Assembly: GCA_023653785.1 (NCBI GenBank)
Contig: JAMKCH010036035.1
Location: 1 to 64,000 of the forward strand
DNA: 64,000 nt
Source: Ophioderma brevispina
Lineage: Eukaryota; Echinodermata; Ophiuroidea; Amphilepidida; Ophiodermatidae
Reading direction: 5' to 3'
Each line of letters opens with the position of its first letter. Within the stretch, counting starts at the first letter, position 1. A program made the translations under genes and the position numbers. The notes under the pieces are model-generated. The model ran no database searches, was not told the DNA's origin, and saw only the letters and a list, made by a program, of their open reading frames with translations. Shown in pieces: positions 57,801-61,254 of this stretch.

Positions 57801-60340
57801 AATGATCCAGGATGACTTGGGACAGCTAGGGGTTTCCACCTACTCTTATTAAAACTGGCTGCGATTACATTTACAGACGTCATTCTCCATATACATGGGA
57901 CTGACGGCTTAACGTCCCCTCCAAAGGACGGGTATTCTCATGGTCCGTTTGCTCAAATCCAAAAGAACCATGGGGAGAGCGGAATTTCAGTTTTAATCAA
58001 TAGTTCTTATACAAATCAAATCCAAAATTTAGTACTTGAATTAAATCCCAGCAAGTGGCCCCCACTGGGACTCGAACCAGGGACCTCATGCACCAAAGGC
58101 GAATACCCTAACCAGTGGGCCATGCTCTCCCTCCCAAACATCCCTACAACCAGCTCACCTGTCAATGAGGATCTTCTGTAGGCATGTGCTGACAAGATTC
58201 GCCGCAAGTTGGCAGTTGTCTCGTCGCACCGTCTCGATTCCTTTGCAGTCCATCTTATCGTAGGTGTCTGCTTTGGTGAAGTACAGACCAGCATAGCGCT
58301 TTTTGTTGATCAGTAGATAGGGAAAATATACCTAAAGGACAAGGATAAGTCAAAGGCAATGTCAACAAATACTACGTGCTTGCTAAACAAGTGCAAATAC
58401 AGACGTCAATTCTCATGATCATTATATGCAGGGTTTCTATTCCCATACAATTTTCAATGACAACTCACACTCGACTCGATTCAAGCTGATAGTGGAATTT
58501 TGGGAAAGTTTTGGACAAAGAAAACTGCATGAAAGGAGGAGTTACAATGGGGAAAATATTCCCATTAGCCCCTTAGGAACTGGGTCATTTCACGAAACGG
58601 ACTCAAAGAGTGCCATTTGATGGAATTTTTCAGATTTGTGTCACAGAGTGATCCTATTTGATTACACTATTATTCATAACTTTCATTCTGTCGTTTGAAA
58701 GAAATTTGGAGAGCTTCAAACTAATTAGACATTGTTTTGTTTGGAAAATTTCACAAATTCATGTCACGATGTAACAGGGACACCATGGGAACACCACACC
58801 TATTGGAGGTCCTCTTTTCAAAAATATAACACTTGTGATATAATTCAAGGTTTAATTTAAGTCATGCACACAAATGCAAATCTGGCTTAACATTAATAGA
58901 GGAATAGTGTACCAAAAATGGTGTAAATAGGAAGAAATGTGTCACGATGTAACAAATGTCACACCTGGGGACACCATGTTACATCGTGACAGCAGCTGAA
59001 TACCCTATACTATAAACATTTGAAGCAAATTGTTAAGTTTTGGAGAACTTGTTTTGACCCAAATGTTCAGTTATGTAAGTCAAAATAAGCTACCATTTAC
59101 ACATATGTAAAATTAAGTAGCAAAGAGGTTAACAATGTAACAGGGGACACCGAGGTCCAACTTCGTGAAATGACCCAACTTGCTTTGTGGGTGTCATTAC
59201 TCAAGAACCACAAAAAATAATAGTCCTTGCTACCTGTGAACTAATGACCCCCCTGAAAAACAAGTTCCAGTAGTGCTAACGGTAATATTTTTAATTAATT
59301 ACATAGCCAATTTATTATGTTTTCATTTGCTTTCTATCCCATCTCTCTAAATAAATCATTTTTGAGAAATCTTGTTGCCAGCCATGACATATTGTTTAAC
59401 TTCAATTGGGAGATATCAGCAATTTAGTCAAACACCATTTTTTTATATATTTTATAAACACTCTTTACTTTTATTATGAATTAGAAAACAAGTCCATGAA
59501 TCTTAACAAATAATTGGAAAATTAAAGATAAAAATCTACATTACTTTTTGAGAAATAAATTTTTAAATTTTAAGTGGAAAATTTTAAAAATAGCAGCTTT
59601 TGAAAAAAATACATCGGTCCTCGGTCCACTTGTGTCGCCTACCGTCGTGGTTAGTGAATGATAGGCCTAGTGTGACCTTTGACCTTGATATGTGACCTTG
59701 GACCTCATAAACAAATGAGGGTTTGCATGTTAACTCCATAAACCAAGTTTGGTTCCAATTGAACTTCAACTTTTCAAATGAGGCATTTTACAGTGTCAGC
59801 CTATTTTCAACTTTGACGCTCACATGAACCTTTGACCTTGGTATTGTACCTTTGACCTCATCAACAAATGGGGGATGCCATGTTGCACCTATGACCCAAG
59901 TTTGGTTTAAATCCATCAAAGTTATGAGGCTATTAAAGGCAAATGTAACCTTTTTACAACAGACAACACAAACAGACATCAACAGACAACAGGACAAAGT
60001 GTCCCTATGTTTTCTGCATGCCTTAGGGCAGGCGAACAACAATAAAAGCAAGAAAATATCGTAAGAAATTTAAATGTGCCTCAGAGTACGTTTTCGACCA
60101 TAACTTTTGAACGGGAAAGCTCGGATTGTTGTCAAACAAAAAGCAATGAGAAAGTAAAAAATTGTTTTGTCTGGTCTTATTACTATGGCAATAATTACCT
60201 TCTCAAATTCAAGTTTGATTGGTTTGGGAAAGGGGGATTGAAACGTGTTCAGCAGATTCTGCCCCAAAGCCATAGCCTCTGCTACAGTTCTACACCAAAG
60301 CTTACCATGCACCAGAAAATCTGTGTCCCCCATATACGAC
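12899..60340 (-). CDS. POLD1: DNA polymerase delta catalytic subunit, partial 3' part of gene (overall span)
   Basis: This is the gene-level span for the seven POLD1 exons listed separately. The protein is the family B replicative polymerase that extends the lagging strand (polymerase and 3'-5' exonuclease) in the nucleus with its B subunit and PCNA. Seen here in order are the motif C region, the [16 protein letters not shown] block, the thumb region, the GDRVPYVI block, the [18 protein letters not shown] block, the CysA zinc module and the YMRKKVQKD tail. The exonuclease domain and motifs A and B are missing because the 5' exons lie beyond position 64000. Introns contain LINEs, SINEs, MITEs and tandem arrays. 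Four of seven exons carry frame-disturbing indels, so this may be a pseudogene or an assembly with residual errors; intron retention rules out a processed copy. Identification is firm; functional status is open. Confidence 0.9.
12913..13008 (-). CDS. POLD1: POLD1 terminal exon (YMRKKVQKD ... stop), with indels
   Basis: After a good acceptor (gtttcctttccag) the sequence reads YMRKKVQKD, then a stretch with matches to DQDAIN, then RFGQPVW and a TGA at 12913-12915 in a shifted frame. This fits the family C-terminus, a basic YMRKK stretch followed by a short tail ending in FG..W. Small changes (a missing T and extra C around the GATTGGCCC stretch, an extra A before TTTGG) are mutually compensating or shift the frame; without correction the frame runs on to a TAA at 12899-12901. 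The expected DCPIF before YM appears as a degraded GCRLC. The preceding intron would be only about 110 nt if the GTACGT at 13111-13116 is its donor. Confidence 0.8.
13117..13140 (-). pseudogene. possible 3' remnant of POLD1 penultimate exon
   Basis: On the minus strand, immediately after the end of the hAT-like element, a short stretch GACACAAGCTGC... ends CTGAG followed by GTACGT, a fair donor about 110 nt before the terminal POLD1 exon. It vaguely resembles WTQ and later cysteine codons of the missing CysB segment. The match is very short and may be chance. Confidence 0.25.
13141..14595. mobile_element. non-autonomous hAT-like DNA transposon (CAGGGCC ends)
   Basis: The left terminus CAGGGCCGGAAATTCG and right terminus, read inward, CAGGCCCTGAAATTCG form matching inverted repeats, the CAGGG start being typical of hAT elements. 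Subterminal regions are rich in TTCGCG, GCGCAAATT and GAGAAC-type motifs, as in protein-binding ends. The interior lacks a transposase frame. Flanks do not show a clear 8-bp target duplication, possibly because of indel noise. It lies where the penultimate POLD1 exon should be. Confidence 0.7.
14596..14658 (-). pseudogene. possible 5' remnant of POLD1 penultimate exon
   Basis: On the minus strand an acceptor-like gtgggcag is followed by GTTGAATGATTCATGCTGG and later CGTTCC...CGGCTGTTG, which loosely follows the expected V-N-H-x-L...ERFSRLW. It abuts the right terminus of the hAT-like element. The alignment needs several indels, so this is only a candidate; the position, between the CysA exon and the terminal exon, is what makes it worth recording. 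Confidence 0.25.
15864..16154. mobile_element. MITE inside tandem unit 2 (TGGCTGG-TTCTGAAAGGG ends)
   Basis: Starts TGGCTGGATTCTGAAAGGGA and ends CCCTTTCAGAATACCAGACA, with longer imperfect arms through CCCAGTTTAAACCAGGTTAG and its inverse. The homologous position in unit 1 (about 15225) is an empty site. Confidence 0.8.
17104..17374. mobile_element. MITE inside tandem unit 3 (same family)
   Basis: GCTGGTATTCTGAAAGGGAT opens it and CCCTTTCAGAATACCAGCC closes it. Interior matches the copy in unit 2, with scattered one-base indels. Confidence 0.8.
17776..18417. other. AT-rich sequence with TTTTTTTTATT-type tracts
   Basis: Contains a (T)n-ATT low-complexity tract at about 18097-18128. No gene recognised. 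Confidence 0.4.
18420..18475 (-). repeat. partial tRNA-like fragment
   Basis: On the minus strand, TTTAGCTCAGCTGATAGAGC reads as a canonical D-arm with A-box, followed by ATCTGACTAGTCA, an anticodon-arm-like piece, then CCCGGTCCCC. A normal T-arm with GGTTCGA is missing, so this is a 5' half or a SINE relic, not a functional tRNA. Confidence 0.45.
18908..19085 (+). repeat. interspersed repeat fragment, related to 11283-11380
   Basis: G-rich opening (two G runs of nine or ten), then CAAAACATGTAAAATCAGCC and a GATACGCCGG end. Probably the same family as at 11.3 kb. Confidence 0.5.
19450..19862. mobile_element. MITE-like element with ~65-bp inverted arms
   Basis: The left arm carries CCCATAATGCATCGCGTATT and TTCCATCCGGGGAACTTGT; the right arm carries GGGACAGTTCCCGGATGG and AATACGAGATGCATTATGGG, the reverse complement. 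No coding capacity in the 285-bp centre. Confidence 0.7.
20200..20290 (-). mobile_element. partial MITE end (family of 3054-3438)
   Basis: Ends CGATCCGAAAGCACCTTTAA, like the right terminus at 3419-3438. A matching left terminus was not located. Confidence 0.4.
20990..21590. repeat. local tandem repeat, unit about 185 bp, three decaying units
   Basis: TATGGATACTACGGGTTACC opens units at 20994 and 21180, with CCCACAG, AAAAT-ACGGGATGAAATATTG and GTTTTATTAT following in each. A third, weaker unit starts near 21400 (GGCTTACCCTGGCCCCACGG), again followed by ACGGGATTAAATATTGGAG. Confidence 0.7.
22848..22990. repeat. foldback element with ~58-bp arms
   Basis: The left arm includes CATTTCATATAGAAGTC and GTATGCAAATGAG; the right arm CTCATTTGCATGC and GACTTCTATATGAAATG. 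The outermost CTGCAG and GCC/GGC bases also pair. The loop is about 25 bases. Confidence 0.8.
23090..23215 (-). repeat. diverged copy of part of the 35.5-35.8 kb ORF
   Basis: CTGACTGCACCAGGTGGCTC and CAACAAAGAACACAAA parallel CTGACTATCCCAGGTGGTTC and AAACAAAAAACACAAA at 35660-35690, and similarity continues through GAAACTGCC...CAACTTTCC. The frame is not kept. Confidence 0.55.
23545..23910. mobile_element. TTAA-type MITE, copy 1
   Basis: Begins TTAAAGACACTATCAG and ends CTGATAGTGCCTTTAA. The interior (CATTCAATTATGTGT, AGTGTCCGAATGGACA, GGGTATGTTAGGATACCTAT) matches the element at 24396-24750 along its whole length. Confidence 0.85.
24396..24750. mobile_element. TTAA-type MITE, copy 2
   Basis: Starts TTAAAGGCACTATCC and ends GATAGTGCCTTTAA: a 14-bp inverted pair, with TTAA at both edges consistent with a piggyBac-like target duplication or with TTAA as part of the repeat. 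Confidence 0.85.
24923..25082 (+). repeat. interspersed repeat (CAGGGCCGG start), copy 1
   Basis: CAGGGCCGGAAAAAATGCAT, then ATTTCCCGGGAAG, ATTTCCCTCCAA and GGGAAGGAGCTTCC. Homologous to 57328-57475. Confidence 0.65.
25170..25339 (-). CDS. POLD1: POLD1 exon with CysA zinc-binding module
   Basis: The frame is intact: [20 protein letters not shown], then [15 protein letters not shown], then [21 protein letters not shown]. The four cysteines CxxC...CxxC form the CysA zinc module, which in eukaryotic B-family polymerases helps PCNA-dependent processivity. The acceptor is cttgcag and the donor GTGAGC; the exon is 170 nt and ends in phase 0 after YQKE. The next exon should start with V or S and carry the Fe-S (CysB) cysteines; it was not found intact downstream. 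The preceding exon lies 2.8 kb upstream across a transposon and a local duplication. Confidence 0.97.
25606..26276. repeat. direct duplication, left copy
   Basis: Runs from AAATGGTTTTCTTCATCTTC to TTATAGCACCCTC and is nearly identical to 26614-27293. Its last 200 bases are the reverse strand of repeat family G. A minus-strand open frame of about 129 codons in it is carried in both copies but resembles no known protein. Confidence 0.9.
26585..26614 (+). repeat. poly(A) tract at duplication junction
   Basis: About 22 A residues lie directly before the right duplicate copy. Confidence 0.85.
26614..27293. repeat. direct duplication, right copy
   Basis: Near-identical to 25606-26276 with a few small indels (for example ACAACTGATATAAGTAGGG against ACAACTAGTAGGG). 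Family G continues past its right end to about 27450, so this is the original context and the left copy the derived one. Confidence 0.9.
27480..27547 (+). repeat. degenerate CTAACCCTAA-like tract
   Basis: GCTAACCCTAACCCC, CCTTAACCC and TTACCTTAAACC occur on the left; TCTAACTCTAACCCTAA appears at about 28053-28070, on the other side of the transposon. Confidence 0.6.
27548..28050. mobile_element. non-autonomous DNA transposon with subterminal TGCAGT repeats
   Basis: Left end AAAGGTCCATTCATACTATA and right end GTAGAAGTATGAACGGACCTT are inverted repeats. Both sides carry many CTGCATTGCAG / TGCAGTA / ATGCAATGCAG words in the subterminal zones, a pattern seen where transposase binds. The central part has no transposase frame. 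Confidence 0.75.
28152..28284 (-). CDS. POLD1: POLD1 exon ([21 protein letters not shown])
   Basis: The frame is intact: [18 protein letters not shown], then [18 protein letters not shown], then QKVESILF. This is the conserved segment just before the C-terminal metal-binding modules. The acceptor follows tatgttttctttacag and the donor is a consensus GTAAGT. The length of 133 nt leaves one base (A) that joins AG GGT of the next exon to give KGDHTR, the expected lead into CysA. No lesion is visible. A DNA transposon with subterminal repeats ends about 100 bases away on the 3' side of the donor. Confidence 0.97.
28450..28765 (-). repeat. interspersed repeat family F, copy 2 (reverse)
   Basis: Contains ATTTACCCTGTGAAATCTTA, ACCAATATTAATTTTACACA and GGCCATTCTATCAAGATG, the reverse of the landmarks in copies 1 and 4. 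Confidence 0.75.
29066..29367. mobile_element. MITE with TTAAAGGTCCCAGGAAATG ends and an inner inverted pair
   Basis: Outer ends TTAAAGGTCCCAGGAAATG and CATTTCCTGGAACCTTTAA pair. Inside, GACATCATTAGTGAAACTATTG and CAATAGTTTCACTAATGATGTC form a second inverted pair at 29160-29272. Confidence 0.8.
29555..29737 (+). repeat. repeat family F, copy 3, left part
   Basis: AAGGTTTTCATCTTGATAG to GATTTTATAAGCCCCAGAG; the family continues at 30095 after the inserted SINE-like element. Confidence 0.7.
29738..30085 (-). repeat. SINE-like element (reverse of 1-312), inserted in family F
   Basis: Begins, on the plus strand, with a GTAGTAGTAGTGG triplet run, then the tail ACCAAAGTTCTAAATCCGG with CCCCGCTAACGGGG. 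The body ends with CCAGCTACCCTCCTC and a further 120 bases not seen in the truncated 1-312 copy. No LINE protein is present. Confidence 0.7.
30095..30300 (+). repeat. repeat family F, copy 3, right part
   Basis: AATTTAATATTGGTCGACCA through CACATGGTAAATCGG to GCGATTGGTCCATGGTC completes the family F copy interrupted at 29738. Confidence 0.7.
30378..30735 (+). mobile_element. tRNA-derived SINE
   Basis: A-box TGGCCTAGCGG and B-box GGGTTCGAATCCC stand about 55 bases apart. The body contains GGAGGGGACGTTAAGAGGGTC, shared with the SINE near 57.9-58.1 kb. It would be transcribed by RNA polymerase III and mobilised in trans by a LINE. Confidence 0.8.
30960..31302 (+). other. unrecognised coding-like stretch with an internal repeat
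   Basis: About 30980-31060 reads [20 protein letters not shown] before a stop; 31075-31302 is a 75-codon frame ([20 protein letters not shown]...). The first 100 bases of each part are about 70% alike (TCTAGTGAAAGTGAATC followed by GATGAATGC). I do not recognise a family. Confidence 0.3.
31643..31939. mobile_element. MITE with TTAAAGGTGCAAC ends (copy 1)
   Basis: Left TTAAAGGTGCAACAATAGAT and right TCTCTCGTTGCACCTTTAA pair. A reversed copy is at 63027-63392. The right part of this element is included in the 678-bp array units. Confidence 0.85.
31749..33540. repeat. 678-bp-period tandem array (two full units, one deleted unit)
   Basis: Units start AAGGTGATTTTGATTTGC at about 31755, 32437 and 33114. 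Units 1 and 2 are almost identical over 670 bases. The third jumps from CAGAAGTTTG straight to AGGTATCGCATGG, a deletion of about 260 bases. The joints are poly(A) tracts of roughly 23-27 residues (32410-32436, 33089-33113), whereas unit 1 begins in a natural A8. Confidence 0.9.
33541..33850 (+). repeat. TGACCT-rich repeat with (CA)n and CTATAGCTGGCGG hairpin
   Basis: Continues the array family: CTTTGACCTCATTAACATAT, GGTGCATCTATGACAGAAGT, then a CACACACA tract and GCCAGCTATAGCTGGC, a perfect 16-bp palindrome. A diverged copy ends at 43880. Confidence 0.7.
33851..35330. other. AT-rich intronic sequence, no gene recognised
   Basis: An open frame at 34442-34762 (plus) lacks family resemblance and splice context. 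Lies inside the large POLD1 intron. Confidence 0.4.
35478..35907 (-). other. unrecognised minus-strand ORF, possible exon(s)
   Basis: A frame of more than 140 codons, unusual here, reads in part [40 protein letters not shown] and [17 protein letters not shown], mainly hydrophobic and helical in character. It is followed by GTACGT, a plausible donor, and an in-frame candidate donor (GAG-GTAAGA) occurs at about 35868. It is on the same strand as POLD1 and inside its intron. A decayed, homologous piece is at 23090-23215. I do not recognise a family; a HEAT-like helical protein or a transposon protein are possible guesses only. Confidence 0.35.
36054..36288. mobile_element. MITE with GGCTGGTAT ends and ~55-bp arms
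   Basis: The left arm (CACAAAGAACTTAGTCCTGG, CTTAACTTTTAGTCCA) and right arm (TGGACTAAAAGTTAAGCC, GAACTAAGTTCTTTGTG) pair; the ends are GGCTGGTA and TACCAGCC. Confidence 0.85.
36470..36822 (+). repeat. repeat family G, copy 2, left part
   Basis: ACAGCTGTTTGAAAGTCTCA to ATCAGTTGTCAAAAT, then interrupted by the element at 36823. The rest resumes at 38930. Confidence 0.8.
37747..38166 (+). pseudogene. non-LTR reverse transcriptase fragment (L2/CR1-like)
   Basis: The frame reads [18 protein letters not shown], then [20 protein letters not shown] and [20 protein letters not shown], the classical RT blocks around FxxxxSTETALL and D(Y/L)SAAFDTI, the latter holding the first catalytic aspartate of the RT palm. 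The frame is cut at 38166 by a poly(A) tract, before the YADD motif. It is a fragment and cannot be active. Confidence 0.9.
38167..38412 (+). mobile_element. 3' end of L2/CR1-like LINE after internal deletion
   Basis: After about 20 A residues the sequence gives [24 protein letters not shown] codons, and ends GCGCTATATAAGAATGG-TTGTATTATTATATTATTATT, the tail type of L2-like elements. The centre of the RT is missing, replaced by the A tract. Confidence 0.75.
38930..39003 (+). repeat. repeat family G, copy 2, right part
   Basis: AAAATTGTGTCGCACTGC to GGGGTCAAACAGCTGTGAG completes the copy that starts at 36470. Confidence 0.75.
39595..39935 (+). repeat. repeat family F, copy 4
   Basis: AAGTTTTCGTCTTGATAGAA, GTGTAAAATTAATATCGGTC, ATTTCACAGGGTAAATGAG and GCGATCAGGTCACGG. 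The most complete copy. Confidence 0.8.
39936..40225 (-). pseudogene. non-LTR reverse transcriptase C-terminal fragment
   Basis: The minus strand gives, in shifting frames, LTDLDYAT followed by QDLLQSI-ENAA...YI-K and [11 protein letters not shown] then the DFKYLG position (QVPRVL), and RKAHELKG. This follows the LxYADDI...L-xV..FxYLG...RxxLA order of APE-type LINEs, with the YADD replaced by a degraded DYAT. Short, frame-shifted and dead. Confidence 0.6.
41146..42105. other. AT-rich intronic sequence, no gene seen
   Basis: No coding exon or repeat match recognised; lies in the large POLD1 intron. Confidence 0.4.
42106..43077. mobile_element. mariner/Tc1-like non-autonomous element, TA flanks
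   Basis: Starts CAGGGTGTCTCAGAAGGAAT and ends with its reverse; arms of about 190 bp pair (CCGTTTCTGGAGGGTAAC, ACCGTTTTCTTTCT, TCATAATATAAAGCTAAA). TA dinucleotides flank both ends (42104-42105, 43078-43079), the target duplication of this superfamily. The centre has no transposase frame. Confidence 0.85.
43620..43880 (+). repeat. TGACCT-rich repeat fragment (array family)
   Basis: AAATTCACGGTTCTCGGCTT, then GGCATATGACCTTTGACCTC, a region ending GCTAAGTGGTCCTCCAG. Homologous to the array at 31.7-33.8 kb. Confidence 0.75.
44207..44420. mobile_element. MITE with TACTGTAAAAGTG ends
   Basis: Opens TACTGTAAAAGTGATAATTT and closes AAATTTCCACTTTTACAGTA, with TTTTCGCG words near both ends and a GCGCTAGCGC-containing centre. 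TA at both edges fits a mariner-like origin. Confidence 0.85.
44421..45930. other. AT-rich intronic sequence, no gene supported
   Basis: Frames at 44690-44899 and 44942-45343 (plus) look like chance frames, the latter very hydrophobic and T-rich. Contains several poly(T) tracts at 45560-45860. Confidence 0.4.
45931..46856. repeat. minisatellite between inverted CTAACCCTAAC termini
   Basis: About eleven imperfect units of 42-51 bases built on TTCCTCGTTGCATCTGGGCC and TCTTCCGGAAAAT lie at 45990-46240 and 46520-46830. The edges are CTAACCCTAACGCGTCCC (45934) and, inverted, GGTCCGGTTAGGGTTA (46835-46850). A 270-bp non-repeat block splits the array at about 46250-46520. Confidence 0.75.
46857..47340. 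other. AT-rich sequence, no gene seen
   Basis: No match recognised. Confidence 0.4.
47341..47500 (+). repeat. TGACCT-rich repeat fragment
   Basis: ATGACCTCAGATGACCTCTG, CATATGAGGGAACCCACATT and GGTTTCAATCGGACTTCAAT follow the array family order. Confidence 0.55.
47975..48083 (-). CDS. POLD1: POLD1 exon ([20 protein letters not shown]), frame-disrupted
   Basis: A good acceptor (gcctattgcag) precedes GATGCGG. The clean core reads [19 protein letters not shown], matching the conserved [14 protein letters not shown] block of POLD1. Upstream, MR-RKR is thrown out of frame by one extra G. Downstream, NVA and EKSE of the expected NVAxYEKSE appear in different frames, implying one more shift. The next exon starts DPIYVL, so the exon should end after SE; the sequence there reads TCTGAGGGTGGTAG, leaving the exact donor ambiguous by one base. 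The following intron is about 19.7 kb, the longest in the window. Confidence 0.85.
48703..48722 (+). repeat. CTA triplet microsatellite at LINE 3' end
   Basis: ACTACTACTACTAC marks the tail of the minus-strand LINE; the 61.2 kb copy ends in TAG repeats in its own sense. Confidence 0.8.
48720..51260 (-). mobile_element. APE-type non-LTR retrotransposon, 5'-truncated and frame-broken (RTE/ingi-like pattern)
   Basis: The minus strand carries, in order, endonuclease remnants (EKVV.VRR.SDRV, YVQQ and GDLN, then [16 protein letters not shown]), [12 protein letters not shown], an RT linker ([37 protein letters not shown]), the [10 protein letters not shown] block, a carboxy region with [24 protein letters not shown] residues, and then the tail with CCGGCCAACCCCCGTTGGGGG. 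Many frame shifts interrupt it, so no intact ORF remains; open frames on the opposite strand here are antisense shadows. Family-level class is uncertain. Confidence 0.75.
51261..55565. other. POLD1 intron sequence, no further gene recognised
   Basis: Includes a TGACCTTTGACCC motif at 51746. A region at about 53470-54150 is GC-richer and has several short frames, but no domain was recognised on either strand. Confidence 0.4.
55566..55711 (-). CDS. POLD1: POLD1 thumb exon (DPNGAV ... KQAHVEL), frame-disrupted
   Basis: After an acceptor in gattgtag, the frame reads DPNGAVDQ and then, in changing frames, DLLC, DISHL, ITKG, TKTE, AAK and QAHVE, in the same order as the family (DPxGAV, SDLLCNR, DISxLVITK, KQAHVELAER). 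Several one- to few-base indels are needed to keep the alignment, including an extra T before CAAGCCCAC and an extra TCT before CTCGCTGGC. The donor-like GTCGAT is weak, so the 3' edge is uncertain by a few bases. The order of matching segments and correct position between neighbouring exons make the assignment convincing despite the damage. Confidence 0.75.
55712..57320. other. POLD1 intron sequence, no gene recognised
   Basis: Contains only short frames; the overlapping pair at 56867-57124 and its antisense have no family resemblance. Confidence 0.4.
57328..57475 (+). repeat. interspersed repeat (CAGGGCCGG start), copy 2
   Basis: CAGGGCCGGCAGGGAAGATA, ATTTCCCTCCAAATGGCC (twice) and GGGAAGGAGCTTCCCAAATTC match 24923-25082 in order. 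Confidence 0.65.
57890..58134 (-). mobile_element. tRNA-derived SINE, adjacent to a POLD1 exon
   Basis: On the minus strand, A-box TGGCCCACTGG and B-box GGTTCGAGTCC are about 50 bases apart, and the body ends with GGAGGGGACGTTAAGCCGTC, shared with the SINE at 30.4-30.7 kb. Its 5' end is about 25 bases from the donor of the exon at 58159. Confidence 0.8.
58159..58331 (-). CDS. POLD1: POLD1 exon, palm to thumb ([18 protein letters not shown])
   Basis: The frame is open and undamaged. It begins [18 protein letters not shown], continues [15 protein letters not shown] and [15 protein letters not shown], and ends KILIDR. This is the conserved block right after motif C; the KKRYAG segment is the family B KxY motif that contacts the primer terminus. 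The acceptor is AG before GTATATTTTCC and the donor is GTGAGC. The exon is 173 nt, starts in phase 0 and ends after two bases of a codon (AG), which fits the next exon starting A-GAC-CCC (R-D-P). A tRNA-derived SINE lies only about 25 bases past the donor, inside the intron. Confidence 0.95.
58578..59180. mobile_element. MITE with GGGTCATTTCACGAA ends
   Basis: AACTGGGTCATTTCACGAA (left) and TTCGTGAAATGACCCAACTT (right) are near-perfect inverted termini, 603 bp apart. Inside, GTCACGATGTAAC occurs in both orientations several times (58758, 58940, 58977). Confidence 0.8.
59660..59960 (+). repeat. TGACCT-rich repeat (array family)
   Basis: GTGACCTTTGACCTTGATAT, TTGGTTCCAATTGAACTTCA, GGTATTGTACCTTTGACCTC and GTTGCACCTATGACCCAAG follow the array order twice. 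Confidence 0.75.
60199..60340 (-). CDS. POLD1: POLD1 exon carrying motif C (YGDTDS region), frame-disrupted
   Basis: The exon sits between a good acceptor (tttcttcacag) and a GTAATT donor. It starts VVY-G and ends LEFEK, matching the family B polymerase block around the catalytic YGDTDS motif, whose two aspartates bind the metal ions. A continuous frame gives YMGDTDFLV, then [10 protein letters not shown], then [11 protein letters not shown], so family segments appear in shifting frames. An extra G in the G run after TAT, extra bases after GAT, a shift before TVAEA and a compensated shift between ALGQ and FPKPI would account for it. Both flanking junctions look phase 0, yet the exon is 142 nt, not a multiple of three. 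It is followed about 1.9 kb downstream by the clean VYFPYLL exon. Confidence 0.85.
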
Positions 60341-60424
60341 CTGTGAAGAAAGAGACAAACAGGAAATCGAAATCAAACAAAAGCTATTCATGATATTTAT
60401 TATGCACAAAGAGAAGAGAAGAGA

Positions 60425-61207
60425 GTGACCCCTAGTTTTGGCAAGAGATTTGGTGTAGAAGATGTGAGAAGGGAGGTGGAGGGATGGTGGAAACAGGAGG
60501 AAAAGTTGTGTGATGGGTGGAATCGGTGAAGGAGTTTACATACCCTAGGGGATAAGGTAGGGGGGGGTGTGGTGGTGGAGGTGAGGTGGATGTGACAGCG
60601 AGAGTGAGGCTATGGGTGGGTGAAGTTTAGGGAATGTGGGGAGTTGGGGGAGTTGTTTGCAGGGAAAAGATATCCTTGACGATTGTGAAAGGAATGGTTT
60701 GTATAAGAGCTGTGTGAGATCAGTGATGCTGTATGGAGTGAGACTGGGTCTGAGCGAATAATGAAGATGGGATTTTGAGGAGGAAAGAGGGAGCAATGAT
60801 GAGAGCGATGTGTGGTGTGAAGTGATGGACAGGATGAAGGATGAGGAACTTGATGCGATGTTGGTTTGGAAGAGGCGGTGGACCGGTTGGCGACGGTGAA
60901 TAGTGTACGTTGGTATGTGGCATGTGTTGGGAAGGATGGCGAGCATGTGTTAAGAAGGGCTTTTGAGTTCGAAGTGAGCGGTTTGAGGAGGATGAGGGGA
61001 CGTCCAAAAAGACATGGAAGAAACAAGTGGAGGACGGAAGAGTAGAGTAGGAGGGGTTGGGTTGAGGATGGAGGATGCGTTGAAACGTAGTGAAATGGAA
61101 GGAAGAAGTCAGGGCGGTTGCTTGCCAAATGTGAGGTGAATCCGGCCCCCCGTGACGGGAAAAAACGGATTTAAAAAACTTTGGTTTAGTAGTAGTAGTA
61201 GTAGTAT
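60425..61207 (+). mobile_element. non-LTR retrotransposon 3' end (same family as 48.7 kb), decayed
   Basis: Plus-strand pieces, in changing frames, follow the LINE carboxy end: a GKRYP/AGKRYP-like piece, the ...VRWYVACVG...[12 protein letters not shown] order and KVRPKRHGRNKWRT-like residues, ending CCCCCCGTGACGGG, AAAACTTTGGTTT and TAGTAGTAGTAGTAGTAGTA. Antisense frames of up to 259 codons on the minus strand here are shadows. Confidence 0.7.
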
Positions 61208-61254
61208 GCACAAATGTCAGCACTTTTAAAACAAATTTGCTTATTGTCCTATGA

